Source of the DNA: Bacteroidales bacterium
Lineage (GTDB): Bacteria > Bacteroidota > Bacteroidia > Bacteroidales > P3
NCBI GenBank assembly: GCA_016281475.1
Contig: JAEEIS010000209.1
Coordinates: forward strand, 1-33,823
Reading direction: 5' to 3'
Length of the DNA stretch: 33,823 nt
Shown: piece by piece, positions 15,891 to 23,761 of the stretch
Position numbering within the stretch: position 1 is the first letter of the stretch
How the letters are laid out: every line of letters starts with the position of its first letter
The notes under the pieces: generated by a model
Told to the model about the DNA's origin: nothing
Seen by the model: the letters and a program-made list of their open reading frames with translations, nothing else
Database searches by the model: none
Program-made: the position numbers and the translations under genes

Positions 15891-17099
15891 CTAACTAGTA
15901 CTCTTTAATTTTTTATCAATTTTATCAATTATTGATCGTAATAACACAATAATACCCATCGCTATTGTCCATAGTCCAGCAGGCAGGAAAATCATCCATC
16001 CAATCCATACCCACAGACCTTCTGCTTTCGTCTCAAAAAAATAAACTGCAATAATTACAATAATCAAATATATGAACCACCCACCAAAAGATAATAAAAG
16101 CAATAAAACCACCCACCAGGAAAGAATCCAATCCTCAATTTTATCAATTTTAAGTTTTATTCTTCTTATTTTTTCTATTTTTACTAATTTCCTAAGTTGC
16201 TTTGATGACTCTTTGCGTTCTCTTTCTAGTCTTTTTTCTCTAACATTTAACAGATTAACCTCAAAGATATAATCATTATTGGGCATCAAAACCTTTTCCT
16301 CAATGAAATCGCAAGATTCATTTATGATGTGTTCTGGTGTTTCTGTAACTAAAAAATACTCCACACCCTGCACTCTAAGAATATATTCACCCTCTGCCAA
16401 TGGTACCCGCATCATCTCGTTGGCATCTAGATTCCCTACATATTTCCCATCAATGAATAATTCACTATCTAGATTACATTTCACTTTAAGATTGGGAAGA
16501 TTGGACATGTTCTCATGAGTCATACTTTTTGCCATAGGCACCATCCCTCTGTCCTTTATGAGCAACTCAACATTTTTCCCACGTTTACGTCCCTCATCTT
16601 CTCGAATCATTCTCTCCTTTTCCTCTCGCTCTCTTCGCAGTCTTTCTGATTCTTCAGTCTGCCTTCTTTCTCTTTTTGAATCTCTATTAAGCAATTTGTC
16701 AACAGTGTCTTTCAGTTTACCAAAATATGTCTCTGGATATGGGAACGCATCTATCCAGTTCAGATTTTTTAGATAATACTTTTTCGCTCCAGTCATGCTA
16801 GCATTCGAGAGCTTAAACGTCAATATAGGAATCTTGTTCTCTGATGCTAGCTCTATCTCTCGATCGGTTTGTGAAGACACATTGAACGACTCAGAGAATA
16901 CTACTACCATCATCGCACTACTATCTATCGCTTCTGCAATGTCTCTGGCCCACACATTACTTGGTGGTACATCCCTATATGCCACAAAACAGCGATACTG
17001 ATAGCCTTGTTCCAAATAGCCACATAACCCCTCTGCCACCTTTTGGTCTACCGTAGAGTAGCTAATAAATACGTCATATTTATAATCTTTACCTTCCAT
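15891..17099 (-). CDS. Membrane-anchored TIR-domain protein with PEGA-like domain
   Basis: Residues 8-135 form a bacterial TIR domain (TIR_2 type): YDVFISYSTVDQKVAEGLC, the loop CFVAYRDVPPSNVWARDI, then VVVFSESFNVSSQTDREIEL. Glu81 aligns with the catalytic glutamate of NAD-consuming TIR enzymes (usual SxWCxxE, here SSQTDRE with the Trp missing). A charged coiled coil follows (139-176), then a PEGA-like beta domain (about 204-290, LKVKCNLDSELFIDGKYVGN, VPLAEGEYILRV), a second basic helix, and two or three membrane helices (326-390). The start is ATG 17099; the open frame continues upstream only as the shadow of alaS. It is first in the operon and A+T-rich. Likely role: NAD hydrolysis or cyclisation at the membrane. 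NADase activity is inferred. Confidence 0.88.
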   Translation of the reverse strand: MEGKDYKYDVFISYSTVDQKVAEGLCGYLEQGYQYRCFVAYRDVPPSNVWARDIAEAIDSSAMMVVVFSESFNVSSQTDREIELASENKIPILTFKLSNASMTGAKKYYLKNLNWIDAFPYPETYFGKLKDTVDKLLNRDSKRERRQTEESERLRREREEKERMIREDEGRKRGKNVELLIKDRGMVPMAKSMTHENMSNLPNLKVKCNLDSELFIDGKYVGNLDANEMMRVPLAEGEYILRVQGVEYFLVTETPEHIINESCDFIEEKVLMPNNDYIFEVNLLNVREKRLERERKESSKQLRKLVKIEKIRRIKLKIDKIEDWILSWWVVLLLLLSFGGWFIYLIIVIIAVYFFETKAEGLWVWIGWMIFLPAGLWTIAMGIIVLLRSIIDKIDKKLKSTS

Positions 17100-17119
17100 A
17101 AAAAAAACATTGTTGCAAT

Positions 17120-17127
17120 ACAAAGGT
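17120..17127 (-). promoter_or_regulatory. -7 promoter box for the TIR/RyR operon
   Basis: TACCTTTG on the minus strand fits TAnnTTTG. It starts five bases past the alaS stop codon (17134-17132), so the operon promoter sits against the housekeeping gene and any -33 element lies inside alaS. No TTTG is seen at the ideal distance. The leader before ATG 17099 would be about 14 bases. Confidence 0.55.
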
Positions 17128-17131
17128 ACCT

Positions 17132-19762
17132 TTACACCATCTCCGCCGCCACCTGCATAGCCTTTTCTAGGCCGGCGAGGTCTTTGCCGCCGGCGGTAGC
17201 GTAGGCGGGCTGGCCACCGCCGCCGCCCTGCATCTCCTTGCCGGCGGTGCGGACAATGGTGCCGGCGTTCTTGCCAGCATCCACGCGGTTCTGACCCAGG
17301 CACACCAGCAGCGACGGCTTGTCGCCATAGCCGCTGGCCAACACCACCGCCATGTCGGGGTGCTGGTTGCGCAGGGCAAGCATGGCATCCTTCAGCTGGC
17401 TGAGGTCGGCATCCACGCGCTGCACCAACACGGGGTTGGCCTGCACCTTGTCGGCAATGCCACGCACAAAGCCTGCCACCTGCTCCTTCTTGAACTGCTC
17501 CACCTGCCCACGCAGGTCGGAATTCTCCTCCTGCAGACGCTGCACCGCAGCAACCACATCCTTCGGATTCTTCAACTGCTCGCGCAATGCCTCCAGCTGG
17601 TCCTGCATGGCGTTGTTGTACTGCTCGGCACCCGCACCCGTCACCGCCTCGATGCGGCGCATACCGGCTGCCACAGCTCCCTCGCTCACAATACGGAACG
17701 AGCCGATGTGGCCCGTGTTGGCAATATGGGTACCGCCACAGAACTCCACGCTCTCGCCAAACTTCACCACGCGCACAAACTCGCCGTACTTCTCGCCAAA
17801 CAGCGCCATCGCGCCCAGTTTCTGCGCCTCCGCGATGGGCATGGCACGATGCTCTTCAAGTGCAATAGCATGGCGGATGTCGATATTCACCTGCTTCTCC
17901 ACCTCGCGAATCTCCTCGCGGCTCATCTTGGCAAAGTGTGAGAAGTCGAAACGCAGCCGCTGGTCGTCCACGCTCGAACCCTTCTGCTCCACATGGCTGC
18001 CCAGCACGTTGCGCAGTGCCTTGTGCAGCAGGTGTGTGGCAGTGTGGTTGCAGGCAATGGCAAAGCGGCGGCACTTGTCAACCTCGGCTTTAAATTGAGA
18101 ATCAAGAATTGAGAATTGAGAATTGAGACAGTCTTCGAATTTGTCGGCGGGTACGATATGCACCGTAAGGCCGTTCTCCTTCTTGGTGTCCACCACGGGC
18201 AGCAGGTCGCCCTTCGAGGTGGTGAGGGTGCCCTGGTCGCCCACCTGTCCGCCGCTCTCGCCGTAGAAGGGGGTCTTGTCCAGCACCAGCTGGTAGAACT
18301 CCTTGTCCTTCACCTTCACATGGCGGTAGCGCGCAATATGCACCTCTGCCACGAGGGTATCGTAGCCCAGGAATTCCTGGTTCACATTGGGAATCAGCTC
18401 CACCCAGTCGTCATTCTCCACTGCGGCAGCAGCACGCGAACGCTGCTTTTGCTCTGCCAATCCCTTCCGGAAACCCTCCATGTCCACGGTCCACCCCTTC
18501 TCGCCAGCCATCAGCTGCGTGAGGTCGATGGGGAAACCATAGGTGTCAAATAGTTCGAATGCGAACGCACCGTCAATCATCTTTGAAGCGTCGTCGGCAT
18601 GACCCTGAATATAGTCCTCGAAACGCTTGATACCGCCTGACAGGGTCTTGAGAAACGACTGCTCCTCCTCAAGGATGATGCGGCGGATGAGTTCCTGCTG
18701 TTTGACCAACTCGGGGTACTGCCCGCCCATCTGGCCGACCAGCGTGTCGACCAACTCATTGATAAACGGCTGTTTGAATCCGAGGAAGGTGTAGCCGTAG
18801 CGCACCGCACGACGCAGGATGCGGCGGATGACATAACCCGCCTTGGCATTGCTGGGCAGTTGACCGTCGGCAATGCTGAAGCTGACGGCACGCAGGTGGT
18901 CGGCAATCACGCGCATGGCCACGTCCGCCTCCTCGTTCTGCCCGTACACCTTGCCCGCCATCTGCGCGATGGTTTGGATGAGGGGCTGGAACACGTCGGT
19001 ATCGTAGTTCGACTTCTTGCCCTGCATCACCATGCAGAGGCGCTCGAAGCCCATGCCCGTGTCGATACGCTTTGCCTTCAGCGGCTCGAGGGTGCCGTTG
19101 GCCAAGCGGTTGTATTGCATGAACACCAGGTTCCAAATCTCGATGACCAGCGGGTTGTCCTTATTCACCAGCTCCGCACCCGGCACACGCTGCTTCTCCG
19201 CCTCGTCGCGCAGGTCGATGTGTATCTCGCTGCACGGGCCGCAGGGGCCTTGGTCTCCCATCTCCCAGAAGTTGTCTTTCTTCGACCCCTTCAGGATGCG
19301 GCTCTCGTCCACATGCTCCTTCCAATAGTCGTAGGCCTCCGTGTCCATTGCCAGACCCTCCTTCTCGTCGCCACCGAACACGGTCACGTACAAGTTCTGC
19401 TTGTCGATGCCCATCACCTCTGTGAGGAACTCCCAACCGAAGGCGATAGCCTCCTTCTTGAAATAGTCGCCAAAGCTCCAGTTGCCCAGCATCTCAAACA
19501 TGGTGTGGTGGTACGTGTCGTGTCCCACCTCCTCCAGGTCGTTGTGTTTGCCGCTCACGCGCAGGCACTTCTGTGCGTCGGCAACACGGGGATAAGGGGT
19601 ATTGGCATTACCCAGAAAGATGTCCTTAAACTGGTTCATGCCGGCATTGGTAAACATCAGCGTGGGATCGTTCTTCACCACCATCGGGGCACTGGGCACA
19701 ATGTGGTGTCCGCGCTCCTCAAAGAATTGCAAAAACTTGCTACGTATTTCGTTACTTGTCAT
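17132..19762 (-). CDS. alaS: Alanyl-tRNA synthetase
   Basis: The 876-residue length fits the family. The class II aminoacylation domain is at the N-terminus (SNEIRSKFLQFFEERGHHIV, NDPTLMFTNAGMNQFKD, MFEMLGNWSFGDYFKKEA). The editing domain has the zinc-type motifs CNHTATHLLH and CGGTH. The C-terminal DHHA1 part includes TAGKEMQGGGGGQPAYAT. It charges tRNA-Ala and removes mischarged Ser or Gly. Just before the editing motif the protein contains CLNSQFSILDSQF, which is the translation of five tandem heptamer repeats (18094-18128); homologues I remember have a shorter linker here. The GroES-like gene lies 92 bases upstream and the two may be cotranscribed, since no promoter box is seen between them. 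Confidence 0.98.
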   Translation of the reverse strand: MTSNEIRSKFLQFFEERGHHIVPSAPMVVKNDPTLMFTNAGMNQFKDIFLGNANTPYPRVADAQKCLRVSGKHNDLEEVGHDTYHHTMFEMLGNWSFGDYFKKEAIAFGWEFLTEVMGIDKQNLYVTVFGGDEKEGLAMDTEAYDYWKEHVDESRILKGSKKDNFWEMGDQGPCGPCSEIHIDLRDEAEKQRVPGAELVNKDNPLVIEIWNLVFMQYNRLANGTLEPLKAKRIDTGMGFERLCMVMQGKKSNYDTDVFQPLIQTIAQMAGKVYGQNEEADVAMRVIADHLRAVSFSIADGQLPSNAKAGYVIRRILRRAVRYGYTFLGFKQPFINELVDTLVGQMGGQYPELVKQQELIRRIILEEEQSFLKTLSGGIKRFEDYIQGHADDASKMIDGAFAFELFDTYGFPIDLTQLMAGEKGWTVDMEGFRKGLAEQKQRSRAAAAVENDDWVELIPNVNQEFLGYDTLVAEVHIARYRHVKVKDKEFYQLVLDKTPFYGESGGQVGDQGTLTTSKGDLLPVVDTKKENGLTVHIVPADKFEDCLNSQFSILDSQFKAEVDKCRRFAIACNHTATHLLHKALRNVLGSHVEQKGSSVDDQRLRFDFSHFAKMSREEIREVEKQVNIDIRHAIALEEHRAMPIAEAQKLGAMALFGEKYGEFVRVVKFGESVEFCGGTHIANTGHIGSFRIVSEGAVAAGMRRIEAVTGAGAEQYNNAMQDQLEALREQLKNPKDVVAAVQRLQEENSDLRGQVEQFKKEQVAGFVRGIADKVQANPVLVQRVDADLSQLKDAMLALRNQHPDMAVVLASGYGDKPSLLVCLGQNRVDAGKNAGTIVRTAGKEMQGGGGGQPAYATAGGKDLAGLEKAMQVAAEMV
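18094..18128. repeat. Heptamer repeat inside alaS, 5 units
   Basis: On the plus strand the units are ATTGAGA, ATCAAGA, ATTGAGA, ATTGAGA, ATTGAGA. The same unit occurs between genes at 25188-25215. Inside alaS it is read in frame as NSQFSILDSQF on the minus strand. Confidence 0.93.
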
Positions 19763-19785
19763 AAGTTTGATTATTTATCATTTCT

Positions 19786-19835
19786 CAGAATGGTCGGAAA
19801 ATTCTGATTATTCCGATAAATCAGATTACTCCGAC
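19786..19835. repeat. 9-bp tandem repeat in front of alaS
   Basis: The units are CAGAATGGT, CGGAAAATT, CTGATTATT, CCGATAAAT, CAGATTACT, CCGACC, with a strict 9-base period. A shorter copy with the same period and consensus lies at 30873-30899, in front of the OmpH-like gene. Confidence 0.75.
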
Positions 19836-19854
19836 CCCTTCCATCAATCCATTA

Positions 19855-20217
19855 TTAAAACTCGTCCCGCTCCACCAGCAGTATGGCGTTCTGGGGGACA
19901 ATGAAATATTTCTCTCCGTTGTACTTGATTTCCACGGCATTCTTTTGCAGAAAAAGGGCCAGGTCGCCCTGCTGTACCTGCAGGGGCATATAGCGCGCGT
20001 CGCCCGACTTGGGGTTCCACGACTCGCCGTCGTCCATGTTGGGCAGCGGATAGCCCGGGCCGCATTTCAGTATGTAGCCCGACTGCACCGTCTCCTTGTC
20101 CTGATAGCCTGCGGGCAGATACAGCCCGCTCTTCGTACGGTCGGCTCCGTCGTTGGGTTTTATCAACACCCTGTCGCCCACCACGATAATCTTATCTAAA
20201 TCTTTTGTCATAGTCAT
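19855..20217 (-). CDS. GroES-like (Cpn10) co-chaperone family protein, orphan
   Basis: The 120-residue protein has the Cpn10 fold: KIIVVGDRVLIKPNDGADRT at the start, the mobile-loop region KSGLYLPAGYQDKETVQSG, the glycine turn ILKCGPGYP, and the end strand YFIVPQNAILLVERDEF. It is longer than normal GroES (about 95 residues) because of an insertion after the glycine turn (NMDDGESWNPKSGDARYMP). No groEL gene is adjacent. It may be an accessory co-chaperonin or a Cpn10-fold protein with another partner; Bacteroidota commonly carry such an extra copy as I recall. The start is ATG 20217, with a second ATG two codons later. A -7 box ends 12 bases before the start. Confidence 0.85.
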   Translation of the reverse strand: MTMTKDLDKIIVVGDRVLIKPNDGADRTKSGLYLPAGYQDKETVQSGYILKCGPGYPLPNMDDGESWNPKSGDARYMPLQVQQGDLALFLQKNAVEIKYNGEKYFIVPQNAILLVERDEF

Positions 20218-20229
20218 AAATCGAATTTG

Positions 20230-20237
20230 CAAAAATA
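20230..20237 (-). promoter_or_regulatory. -7 promoter box for the GroES-like gene
   Basis: TATTTTTG on the minus strand, followed by CAAATT, fits TAnnTTTG. It leaves a leader of only a few bases before ATG 20217. It lies divergent to the fucosidase box at 20334-20341. Confidence 0.7.
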
Positions 20238-20290
20238 CAAAAAAATATTTGATTAATATAAATATACTAGACTGAAATTCCAATCATTTC

Positions 20291-20311
20291 ACAATTCACT
20301 TCTCACAATTC
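20291..20311. repeat. Diverged heptamer repeat, 3 units
   Basis: ACAATTC, ACTTCTC, ACAATTC keep a 7-base period and look like a decayed relative of the ATTGAGA heptamers (reverse complement GAATTGT). It lies between the divergent promoters of the GroES-like and fucosidase genes. Confidence 0.4.
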
Positions 20312-20333
20312 GCGAAAATACAATTTTTTTTCG

Positions 20334-20341
20334 TATTTTTG
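20334..20341 (+). promoter_or_regulatory. -7 promoter box for the fucosidase gene
   Basis: TATTTTTG preceded by TTTTTTTTCG and followed by CAACTT fits TAnnTTTG and has the same context as the tgt box at 7658. The start codon at 20396 lies about 50 bases downstream. Confidence 0.7.
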
Positions 20342-20395
20342 CAACTTGGCATTAATATGCATTATCTGCCACTACACACTGAAAACAACGATATT

Positions 20396-21829
20396 ATGTA
20401 CAAAAAGCACACCCCGATATACCTTCTGCTGCTCGCCCTAGCAGCCCTGCTCCCCGCCCGCGCCCAAGAGGTGCAACCCACATGGCAGTCCATCAACCAG
20501 CGCGGCTATCCCCAATGGTTCCAAGACGCCAAGCTCGGCATCTTCATCCACTGGGGGCTCTACTCCGTGCCCGCCTACGCCCACGCCGACGGCTACAGCG
20601 AGTGGTTCTACCGCGGCCTGATGCAGGGCGACAGCGTCCGCGTGAACGAAATGCAGAAGTTCAACCGCCGCTGGGGCTACATGCTCGGCGACCAATGGAG
20701 CGGCCGCCTCAGCAACGACGACGCCGTCAAGCAGAACCCCAAGGTCACCGACCTCTACACCCTCTACGCCCAAACCTGGTTTGCCGAACACTGGAACCCG
20801 CGCCAATGGGCCGACCTCTTCGTCCAGTCGGGTGCCAAATACGTCGTCCTCGTCACCAAGCACCACGACGGCTATTGCCTGTGGCGCAGCCGCTACCAGC
20901 CCAACTGGAACAGCGTCGTCACCGGCCCCCACATGGACATCGTCGACAGCCTCACCCGCGCCATCCACGCCACCGACCTCAAGATGGGCTTCTACTACTC
21001 CCTCACCGAATGGACCAACCCCCTCCACATCTGGATGCACGACCCCGACGACGCCATCGGCGAATATGTCGACCACTACATGGTGCCCCAGTTCAAGGAA
21101 CTAGTGTCCAAATACAAGCCTAGCCTCATCTTTACCGACGGCGAGTGGCAGAACACCGCCGAGCAGTTCCGCGCTACCGAGCTCATCTCGTGGTACTACA
21201 ACACCGTCGGCCCCGAAGCCATCGTCAACGACCGCTGGGGCAGCGGCACCGAGCACGGCTTCCGCACACCTGAATACAAAGGAGCCATCAACGACACCGT
21301 CCGTCCCTGGGCCGAATGCCGCGGCATAGGCCGCTCCTTTGCCCTCAACCGCAACGAGCCCCTCAGCAACTACCTCACCTCCGACTCCCTCATCCGCCAC
21401 TTTGTCAAACTCGTGGCCGCTGGCGGCGGCATGACCCTCAACGTCGGCCCCGATGCCGACGGCACCATCCCCATGCTCCAGCAGGAACGCCTCATCGACC
21501 TCGGCAACTGGCTAAAGGTCAACGGCGAAGCCATCTACGCCTCCCGCCCCTACCGCAAAATGTGCGAACGCGACAGCACCATCTACTACACCCGCAACAA
21601 CGGCAACCTCTATGCCATAGCCACCCACCTCGACGGCAACACCTTGGTGCTGAAAAACATGCCCCGCCCCAGCCTGCTCTCCCAAGTCAAACTCCTCGGC
21701 TGCGACAAGCACATCGTCCACTACTACTTTGCCGGCAGCCTCTACATCCGACTCAACAACCTCACCTTCGAGGACATCAACAAAACCAAAGGCGCGTGGG
21801 TCTTCCGCATCACCAAATACGGCGACTAG
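20396..21829 (+). CDS. Alpha-L-fucosidase, glycoside hydrolase family 29, secreted
   Basis: The 477-residue protein has a signal peptide (MYKKHTPIYLLLLALAALLPARA, then QE). GH29 landmarks: WFQDAKLGIFIHWGLYSVPA, YSEWFYRGLM, YVVLVTKHHDGYCLW, and the segment LIFTDGEW, whose Asp fits the nucleophile position of the family. The C-terminal part (after about 385) is a short beta domain. It removes alpha-L-fucose from glycans in the periplasm or at the surface, as in gut Bacteroidales feeding on mucin or milk glycans. No SusC/SusD pair is in view, so it stands alone here except for the lipoprotein gene 88 bases downstream. The start ATG 20396 is chosen because it gives the signal peptide; the frame from 20339 begins at a TTG inside the promoter. 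Confidence 0.93.
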   Translation: MYKKHTPIYLLLLALAALLPARAQEVQPTWQSINQRGYPQWFQDAKLGIFIHWGLYSVPAYAHADGYSEWFYRGLMQGDSVRVNEMQKFNRRWGYMLGDQWSGRLSNDDAVKQNPKVTDLYTLYAQTWFAEHWNPRQWADLFVQSGAKYVVLVTKHHDGYCLWRSRYQPNWNSVVTGPHMDIVDSLTRAIHATDLKMGFYYSLTEWTNPLHIWMHDPDDAIGEYVDHYMVPQFKELVSKYKPSLIFTDGEWQNTAEQFRATELISWYYNTVGPEAIVNDRWGSGTEHGFRTPEYKGAINDTVRPWAECRGIGRSFALNRNEPLSNYLTSDSLIRHFVKLVAAGGGMTLNVGPDADGTIPMLQQERLIDLGNWLKVNGEAIYASRPYRKMCERDSTIYYTRNNGNLYAIATHLDGNTLVLKNMPRPSLLSQVKLLGCDKHIVHYYFAGSLYIRLNNLTFEDINKTKGAWVFRITKYGD

Positions 21830-21917
21830 AACTTTTTTTTCAATCGAATGTAAGAAATCGACATCTCGTGCGTCAATATACATAAAACAATCCCACCAAT
21901 CAGAACCCATTAACACC

Positions 21918-22703
21918 ATGGAACGAACGCTTATCACACTCTGCTGCCTGATAATCATGGCCGTCAGCTGCCAAAAAACCGACGACATCCGTCCCATCAT
22001 CCCCATCGCCCCGCCCGACACAGACACCATCGTCCCCTCTGACCCCGTGCCCGCCCTCTTCTCCGTCAGCGACACGCAACAGGTGCGTTTCAGCCCCGGC
22101 AACCTGCAATACGTCGAAGGTCACTGGCGTTTCGCCGAGCACCAGACCGACTTCCTCGGCACATTCGACCTGAACCATTGCGACCTCTTCGGCTGGCCCG
22201 CCGCCAACACCAACTGGGGTGTCGACTCCACCAAAGACAACTGGATGCACTACGACGGCGACTTCATGGACTGGGGCACCAATCCCGCCCTCATCGCCGA
22301 CCTCGGCAACGGGTGGCGCACCCTCTCCGCCGACGAATGGGACTACCTGCTCAACCGCCGCCAAGTCAACGGCTCCGCAGGCGAAGGCAACTCGTGGATA
22401 GCCGCCCGCATCAACGGGCAGTACGGCCTAATAATCTATCCCGACCGCTTCACCCGCCAGACCTCCACCCTCGGCACCATCCCCGACAGCTGCGTCTTCC
22501 TCCCCGCCCCCGGCAGCCGCCTAGGCAACCAACTCTATTACGTGGGCAATGAATACGGATTCTACCGCTCCTCCACCCCGTCCGACATACGGTGGTATGC
22601 CAATTACATATCTTTTTACCAGTCCACTTCGACCACACACCTTCAAATCACAAGTGGCGACCGCGAGGCCGGCCTCTCCGTCCGCCTAGTGCGCGACTTC
22701 TGA
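21918..22703 (+). CDS. Lipoprotein of the Bacteroidales 'VRFSPGNLQY' type, function unknown
   Basis: The 261-residue protein starts with a lipoprotein signal (MERTLITLCCLIIMAVSC; lipobox AVSC, lipid at Cys18). An acidic, proline-rich linker follows (about 24-52). The core has VRFSPGNLQYVEGHWRFAE, CDLFGWPAANTNWG, WRTLSADEWDYLLNRR and ends SDREAGLSVRLVRDF-like (exact: GDREAGLSVRLVRDF). This pattern recurs in many surface proteins of Bacteroidales and has a fold distantly like formylglycine-generating-enzyme domains, by my recollection. No catalytic residues can be assigned. Start at ATG 21918 because it creates the lipobox; the frame is open further upstream only by overlap with the fucosidase gene. 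It is probably in the fucosidase transcript. Confidence 0.82.
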   Translation: MERTLITLCCLIIMAVSCQKTDDIRPIIPIAPPDTDTIVPSDPVPALFSVSDTQQVRFSPGNLQYVEGHWRFAEHQTDFLGTFDLNHCDLFGWPAANTNWGVDSTKDNWMHYDGDFMDWGTNPALIADLGNGWRTLSADEWDYLLNRRQVNGSAGEGNSWIAARINGQYGLIIYPDRFTRQTSTLGTIPDSCVFLPAPGSRLGNQLYYVGNEYGFYRSSTPSDIRWYANYISFYQSTSTTHLQITSGDREAGLSVRLVRDF

Positions 22704-22777
22704 CCTACGACCGACCCCACCCCGCGCCCCACGTGACTCCCTCCAAACTTCGATACATAATAGATACATCATTGCTC

Positions 22778-22802
22778 GTTTGTCGCTCTTGGAGCGACAA
22801 AC
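22778..22802. terminator. Perfect hairpin between convergent genes, no T tract
   Basis: GTTTGTCGCTC and GAGCGACAAAC are perfect 11-bp arms around TTG. It lies between the plus-strand lipoprotein gene (ends 22703) and the minus-strand HAD gene (ends 22896). The usual run of T is absent on both sides, so its role as a terminator is inferred from position. Confidence 0.6.
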
Positions 22803-22895
22803 AGACATTAAACAATCGATAAAAAACAGAATTAAGTCGGGAGTTACGCACATACTCAGCTAAGAGAGTGGCGGTTGCACGTAGATAGTCGGAGG

Positions 22896-23666
22896 CTAGA
22901 CGATATGCAGGTTGGCGAGGGCCTGCTCGATGCCTTCGTCGTCGACGGAGGTGGTCACATGGTCGGCGTGGGCCTTGACGCAGTCGTCGGCATTGCCCAT
23001 GGCCACACCGATGCCGCAGTACTCGAGCATTTCGATATCGTTGGCGCCGTCGCCGAAGGCGATGCACTCGCTACGGTCGATGCCGAAATGGGTCAGCACG
23101 CTTTCGATGCCGACGGCTTTGCTGTTGTCCATGTGCACGAGGTCGCTGAACTGGGGATGCCAGCGGGGCAGACGGCAGTGAGGCAGCATCTCCAGCACCT
23201 CGGCATCGCGCGAGGCGGGCATGACGGCGATGATTTGGAAGACCTCGCACCCAAACATCTGCTCGATGGGCACCAACGGGGGCATCTCGAACTGCAGCTG
23301 GCTGTGTATGGCGTTGGCCACAGGGTCGGAAAGGGTGTTGATGGCCATGTCGTGCTCGGAGAAGAGCATGGTGCACAGTCCGTTGTCCTGCGCGTAATGG
23401 AGCCAACGGTCGGTCTCGGCCTGGGGGATGGGGTTGCGCAGCAGCACTTGGTCGCCAACGAAGCAGTAGCCACCGTTCATGGTGACGTAGCCGTCAAACG
23501 AGACGGGCAGGTCGGGTATCAGCACCTTGGGGCGACCCGAGGAGATGAAGGTACGGATGCCCTGTGCGTGCAGGGCATCGAAGGCACGCACGGTGCCTGG
23601 TGACACACGGTGGGTCTCAAAACTTAGGAGTGTGCCGTCGATGTCGAAGAAGGCAGCTTTGATCAT
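22896..23666 (-). CDS. Cof-type HAD-superfamily hydrolase
   Basis: The 256-residue protein shows all four HAD motifs: I, FFDIDGTLL (nucleophile Asp8 and Asp10); II, FISSGRP; III, the lysine in MDNSKAVGIE; and IV, AFGDGANDIEML. Between motifs II and III is the large alpha/beta cap of the Cof (C2B) subfamily, whose members dephosphorylate sugar phosphates, pyridoxal phosphate or flavin precursors. The exact substrate is not readable. It is cytoplasmic. About 95 bases separate it from the phosphorylase gene upstream, and that gap contains a palindromic repeat (23707-23735). Confidence 0.93.
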   Translation of the reverse strand: MIKAAFFDIDGTLLSFETHRVSPGTVRAFDALHAQGIRTFISSGRPKVLIPDLPVSFDGYVTMNGGYCFVGDQVLLRNPIPQAETDRWLHYAQDNGLCTMLFSEHDMAINTLSDPVANAIHSQLQFEMPPLVPIEQMFGCEVFQIIAVMPASRDAEVLEMLPHCRLPRWHPQFSDLVHMDNSKAVGIESVLTHFGIDRSECIAFGDGANDIEMLEYCGIGVAMGNADDCVKAHADHVTTSVDDEGIEQALANLHIV

Positions 23667-23706
23667 ATAGGTGGTTGATATAGGATTGATACATACACCA
23701 GCCTTG

Positions 23707-23735
23707 CGGCCACCCCTCTAAAGAGGGGACGGCTG
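23707..23735. repeat. 29-bp palindromic repeat, intergenic copy
   Basis: It is the exact reverse complement of 1442-1470, with core CCCCTCTAAAGAGGGG (7-bp stem). It lies between the phosphorylase and HAD genes. Similarity extends slightly beyond the exact match (CCTTGCGG on the left; compare CCCTTGCGGC at 33518-33526). Confidence 0.9.
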
Positions 23736-23761
23736 ACGCGGTCGGATACGCAATGACGATT

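Noticed and set aside
12034..17127. A CBASS or Thoeris system
   Set aside because: There is no CD-NTase/SMODS gene and no ThsA-like SLOG or macro-domain protein; only the TIR domain is shared with Thoeris.
17100..17303. N-terminal extension of the TIR protein into alaS
   Set aside because: The extension is Arg/Gly-rich, antisense-like sequence over the alaS 3' end, and the promoter box lies inside it.
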